The notes below the pieces were generated by a model. That model did no database searches. It was not told the origin of the DNA and worked only from the letters and a program-made list of their open reading frames with translations. A DNA stretch of 23,769 bases, from contig JAFVBT010000052.1 of NCBI GenBank assembly GCA_017479785.1, positions 1 through 23,769 on the forward strand. Reading direction: 5' to 3'. This document shows positions 21,899 to 23,769 of the stretch, in pieces (position 1 is the stretch's first letter; the number at the start of each line of letters is the position of its first letter). Both the position numbers and the translations under genes were made by a program. Source of the stretch: Alphaproteobacteria bacterium. GTDB lineage: Bacteria > Pseudomonadota > Alphaproteobacteria > RF32 > CAG-239.

Positions 21899-23769
21899 TC
21901 ATTTACTTAATTGTTCAAGTTTATCAATTAATTGCTTGCGGATATCCTTCTTCGTATAAAAGAATGAATCATAGATTTTGCGTGTGTCATCATCAATTTT
22001 GAAATTGTTTTCGCAATACTCAATCACACGGTTAACAACAGAATCCTCATCAAAATAAACATCGGGTAAAATATATTGCTTGTATTCAAATTTCGCCAAA
22101 TCTTCTCCATCGTAACGCTCAAGTAACGGATCATCTTTATCAAGCATATAAAACAGCACCGGTTTATTTTGAAACATAAAATCAAATGCTACCGACGAAA
22201 AATCCGTCACCAAACAAGAACATTGCCGGATATATTGAGAAATATTGTTTGTATCTATAACTTTAATATTTTTTTCATCAGACAAATCAAAATCAACCTT
22301 CATATTGCCAAGTAATGCGTGGTGCGGCGCAAAATATAAAGTTATATGTTTTTCCTGCAAATACTTCATCATTTTTTCGTTGTGCAAGAGGTTTAATATA
22401 TTCTTTTTATATAGTGATTCTTCAAAATCAGACCCTTTAAGATGCCGCCATGTTAGCATCAATAAAATACTCTTTTCTTTCAATTTCGGTAAATTATTCA
22501 ACAGATCCCACCGCGGTAGGCCTACTTTTATCAATTTTTCTGCCGGAAAACCATACTTCAAAAACAACTTTTCCTCCCTATCCGAACATACTAGAAACCT
22601 ATCAAATTTTTTCGGATAAAGATACCCTTTGTAAAGTATACTTTCTTTCATAAAGATTGTGCCATGCTTAATATATACATATTGCCACGATTTATGACGC
22701 CTGAAGAACATATCTGCCGTACCTGAATTTCCTCCGAATGACGTTATAACGCATTTTGTGCGATATAACACTTCATGAATTTTCTGCATCAGTTCGTTCG
22801 GATGTGTGCGACTTGAAAAATTAAGCACAATCACATTATCCAATTTGTTTTCAGCTTCTAATTTTTGATAAAGAGCCGTTTTCTTCAATATAACATAATA
22901 GGCAGAAATATTTTGCGCACGCATCTGCTCAAACAAACAATAGGCATCTATTGCCTCCGCAGATGCGTCAGACAGACAATCAAACAGCAAATATGTATCT
23001 TTCGGATATTTTTTATAGTTTCGGCGCACCAAATTAATATAATGTTGCTCTGCACCCAACCGACCGCAACGACGCTTAATTTTTAGTGTCAAACCAAAAA
23101 ATTTAATCACATTATGACGCTGTTCTTGGTATATGCGAATAGGTTTGAAAAGACTTCTGATGAAAGAATGTTTTGCCCCGAAAAGTTTACGCTTTAGTTC
23201 CTCACAATATTGCAGAGGATATAATTTACAATATTTTCCGGCCGTTTTTATAAACTTGTTGCAATCGCTATAATATTTTTTACCCAATTTCTTTGCGATT
23301 TTTATCTCCCAACACAGCGACTTTGCATATCTGTCTGTTATATAAGCCTGAATCCGCGCATCGGCTTCTTGAAATGCCTGCAGAGAAGAAATTTTGGTAA
23401 CAGATTTGAAAACATTGCCTTCTTTAATAACATCTGATTGGTGTGTAGCGCTACCTTTATGTACTACATAAAAATAGAAATTTTTATTCAAAATTGAAAT
23501 CTTCGGATTTTTTTTCAAACAATATTCCCAAAAAAATGCCGTATCTTCACTTTTTTTGAGATTTACATCAAACTGCGGCAGTTTCACATTTTTATACACC
23601 TTCCCTGCTGCTCCGGTCATAATATAAAAGAAATCAGAAGGCGAATCAGAGAAACGAAACTTTTCTACTCCGACATTTGATAAATTCGGTGAGGTGTAAG
23701 TTTTATTGTTCTGGTGAATTTCAATATAATCAAAAATCAATAAGTCTGCCTTATCTGCAACAATTTTAT
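21899..23769 (-). CDS. GT2 / CDP-glycerol glycerophosphotransferase-like fusion (5' end outside window)
   Basis: The frame is open to the right edge (codons before TTG 23740 read KIVADKADLL), so the start is missing; 623 codons are visible. The first 130 residues are the back half of a GT2 domain, with the acidic SEDTAFFWEYC and a C-terminal HKGSATHQ. A helical linker of about 80 residues contains NVIKFFGLTLKIKRR, a tail-like motif. From about residue 235 the protein is a TagB/TagF-type transferase: SFGGNSGT, YIKHGTIF (the HG motif), VGLPRWDLL, LMLTWR, and LVTDFSSVAFDFMFQNKPVLFY. This domain moves glycerol phosphate or a related polyol phosphate from a CDP donor in teichoic-acid and some capsule pathways. 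The substrate here is inferred, not proven. Confidence 0.9.
   Translation of the reverse strand, partial: KIVADKADLLIFDYIEIHQNNKTYTSPNLSNVGVEKFRFSDSPSDFFYIMTGAAGKVYKNVKLPQFDVNLKKSEDTAFFWEYCLKKNPKISILNKNFYFYVVHKGSATHQSDVIKEGNVFKSVTKISSLQAFQEADARIQAYITDRYAKSLCWEIKIAKKLGKKYYSDCNKFIKTAGKYCKLYPLQYCEELKRKLFGAKHSFIRSLFKPIRIYQEQRHNVIKFFGLTLKIKRRCGRLGAEQHYINLVRRNYKKYPKDTYLLFDCLSDASAEAIDAYCLFEQMRAQNISAYYVILKKTALYQKLEAENKLDNVIVLNFSSRTHPNELMQKIHEVLYRTKCVITSFGGNSGTADMFFRRHKSWQYVYIKHGTIFMKESILYKGYLYPKKFDRFLVCSDREEKLFLKYGFPAEKLIKVGLPRWDLLNNLPKLKEKSILLMLTWRHLKGSDFEESLYKKNILNLLHNEKMMKYLQEKHITLYFAPHHALLGNMKVDFDLSDEKNIKVIDTNNISQYIRQCSCLVTDFSSVAFDFMFQNKPVLFYMLDKDDPLLERYDGEDLAKFEYKQYILPDVYFDEDSVVNRVIEYCENNFKIDDDTRKIYDSFFYTKKDIRKQLIDKLEQLSK

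Noticed and set aside
1..23769. CRISPR array, insertion sequence, integrase or phage genes
   Set aside because: I found no regularly spaced repeats, transposase-like ORF or terminal inverted repeats in the window.

Overview
This window looks like chromosome of an AT-rich (about 40% G+C by eye) Gram-negative alphaproteobacterium. The evidence is the RpoB sequence, a PopZ-like (DUF2497) gene directly upstream of valS (an alphaproteobacterial arrangement), OmpA-type and nucleotidase lipoproteins, and an xseA / M23 peptidase / uppP cluster. The cysteine-rich secreted protein and dense surface-glycan genes remind me of uncultured gut Alphaproteobacteria. That placement is an impression, not a result.

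Layout. (1) 1-3374 (-): most of rpoB, cut by the left edge, with its own promoter and a 185-nt leader; no rplL precedes it. (2) 3659-7830: a very cysteine-rich secreted protein (-), a divergent 408-aa protein of unknown function (+), and a 203-aa protein of unknown function (-). (3) 7948-9412 (-): a small XRE-like DNA-binding protein, an unannotated but strongly structured RNA gene between two terminators (about 8200-8347), and an AsmA-like envelope gene split by one in-frame amber codon. (4) 9524-11062 (+): a UshA-type 5'-nucleotidase lipoprotein, then tRNA-Leu(CAG) (-). (5) 11267-14245 (-): xseA, an M23 peptidase and uppP, closely packed. (6) 14362-18090 (+): a promoter, a short PopZ-like gene, valS and an OmpA-family lipoprotein; then tRNA-Val(UAC) (-). 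(7) 18412-23769 (-): a six- to seven-gene surface-glycan operon running off the right edge. It holds a GT2/glycerophosphotransferase fusion, a 69-aa peptide, a GT8 transferase, an SGNH esterase, a GT2 transferase, a nucleotidylyltransferase and a 91-aa helical-repeat protein.

The glycan operon is the most integrated unit. The nucleotidylyltransferase could supply an activated CDP- or ADP-sugar/polyol, the TagF-like domain could transfer a polyol phosphate, the GT2 and GT8 enzymes add sugars, and the SGNH protein could place or remove acyl groups. Three consecutive enzymes with unrelated folds (GT8, SGNH, GT2) end in nearly the same hydrophobic tail, LFGFIPLLSI plus charged residues. The 69-aa gene is almost entirely variants of this tail, and a related segment lies between the two domains of the fusion protein. 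The last codons of each tail also form the Shine-Dalgarno sequence of the next gene.

The two observations I rate highest are this shared tail and the structured RNA at 8200-8347, whose 17-bp closing stem competes with its own terminator.
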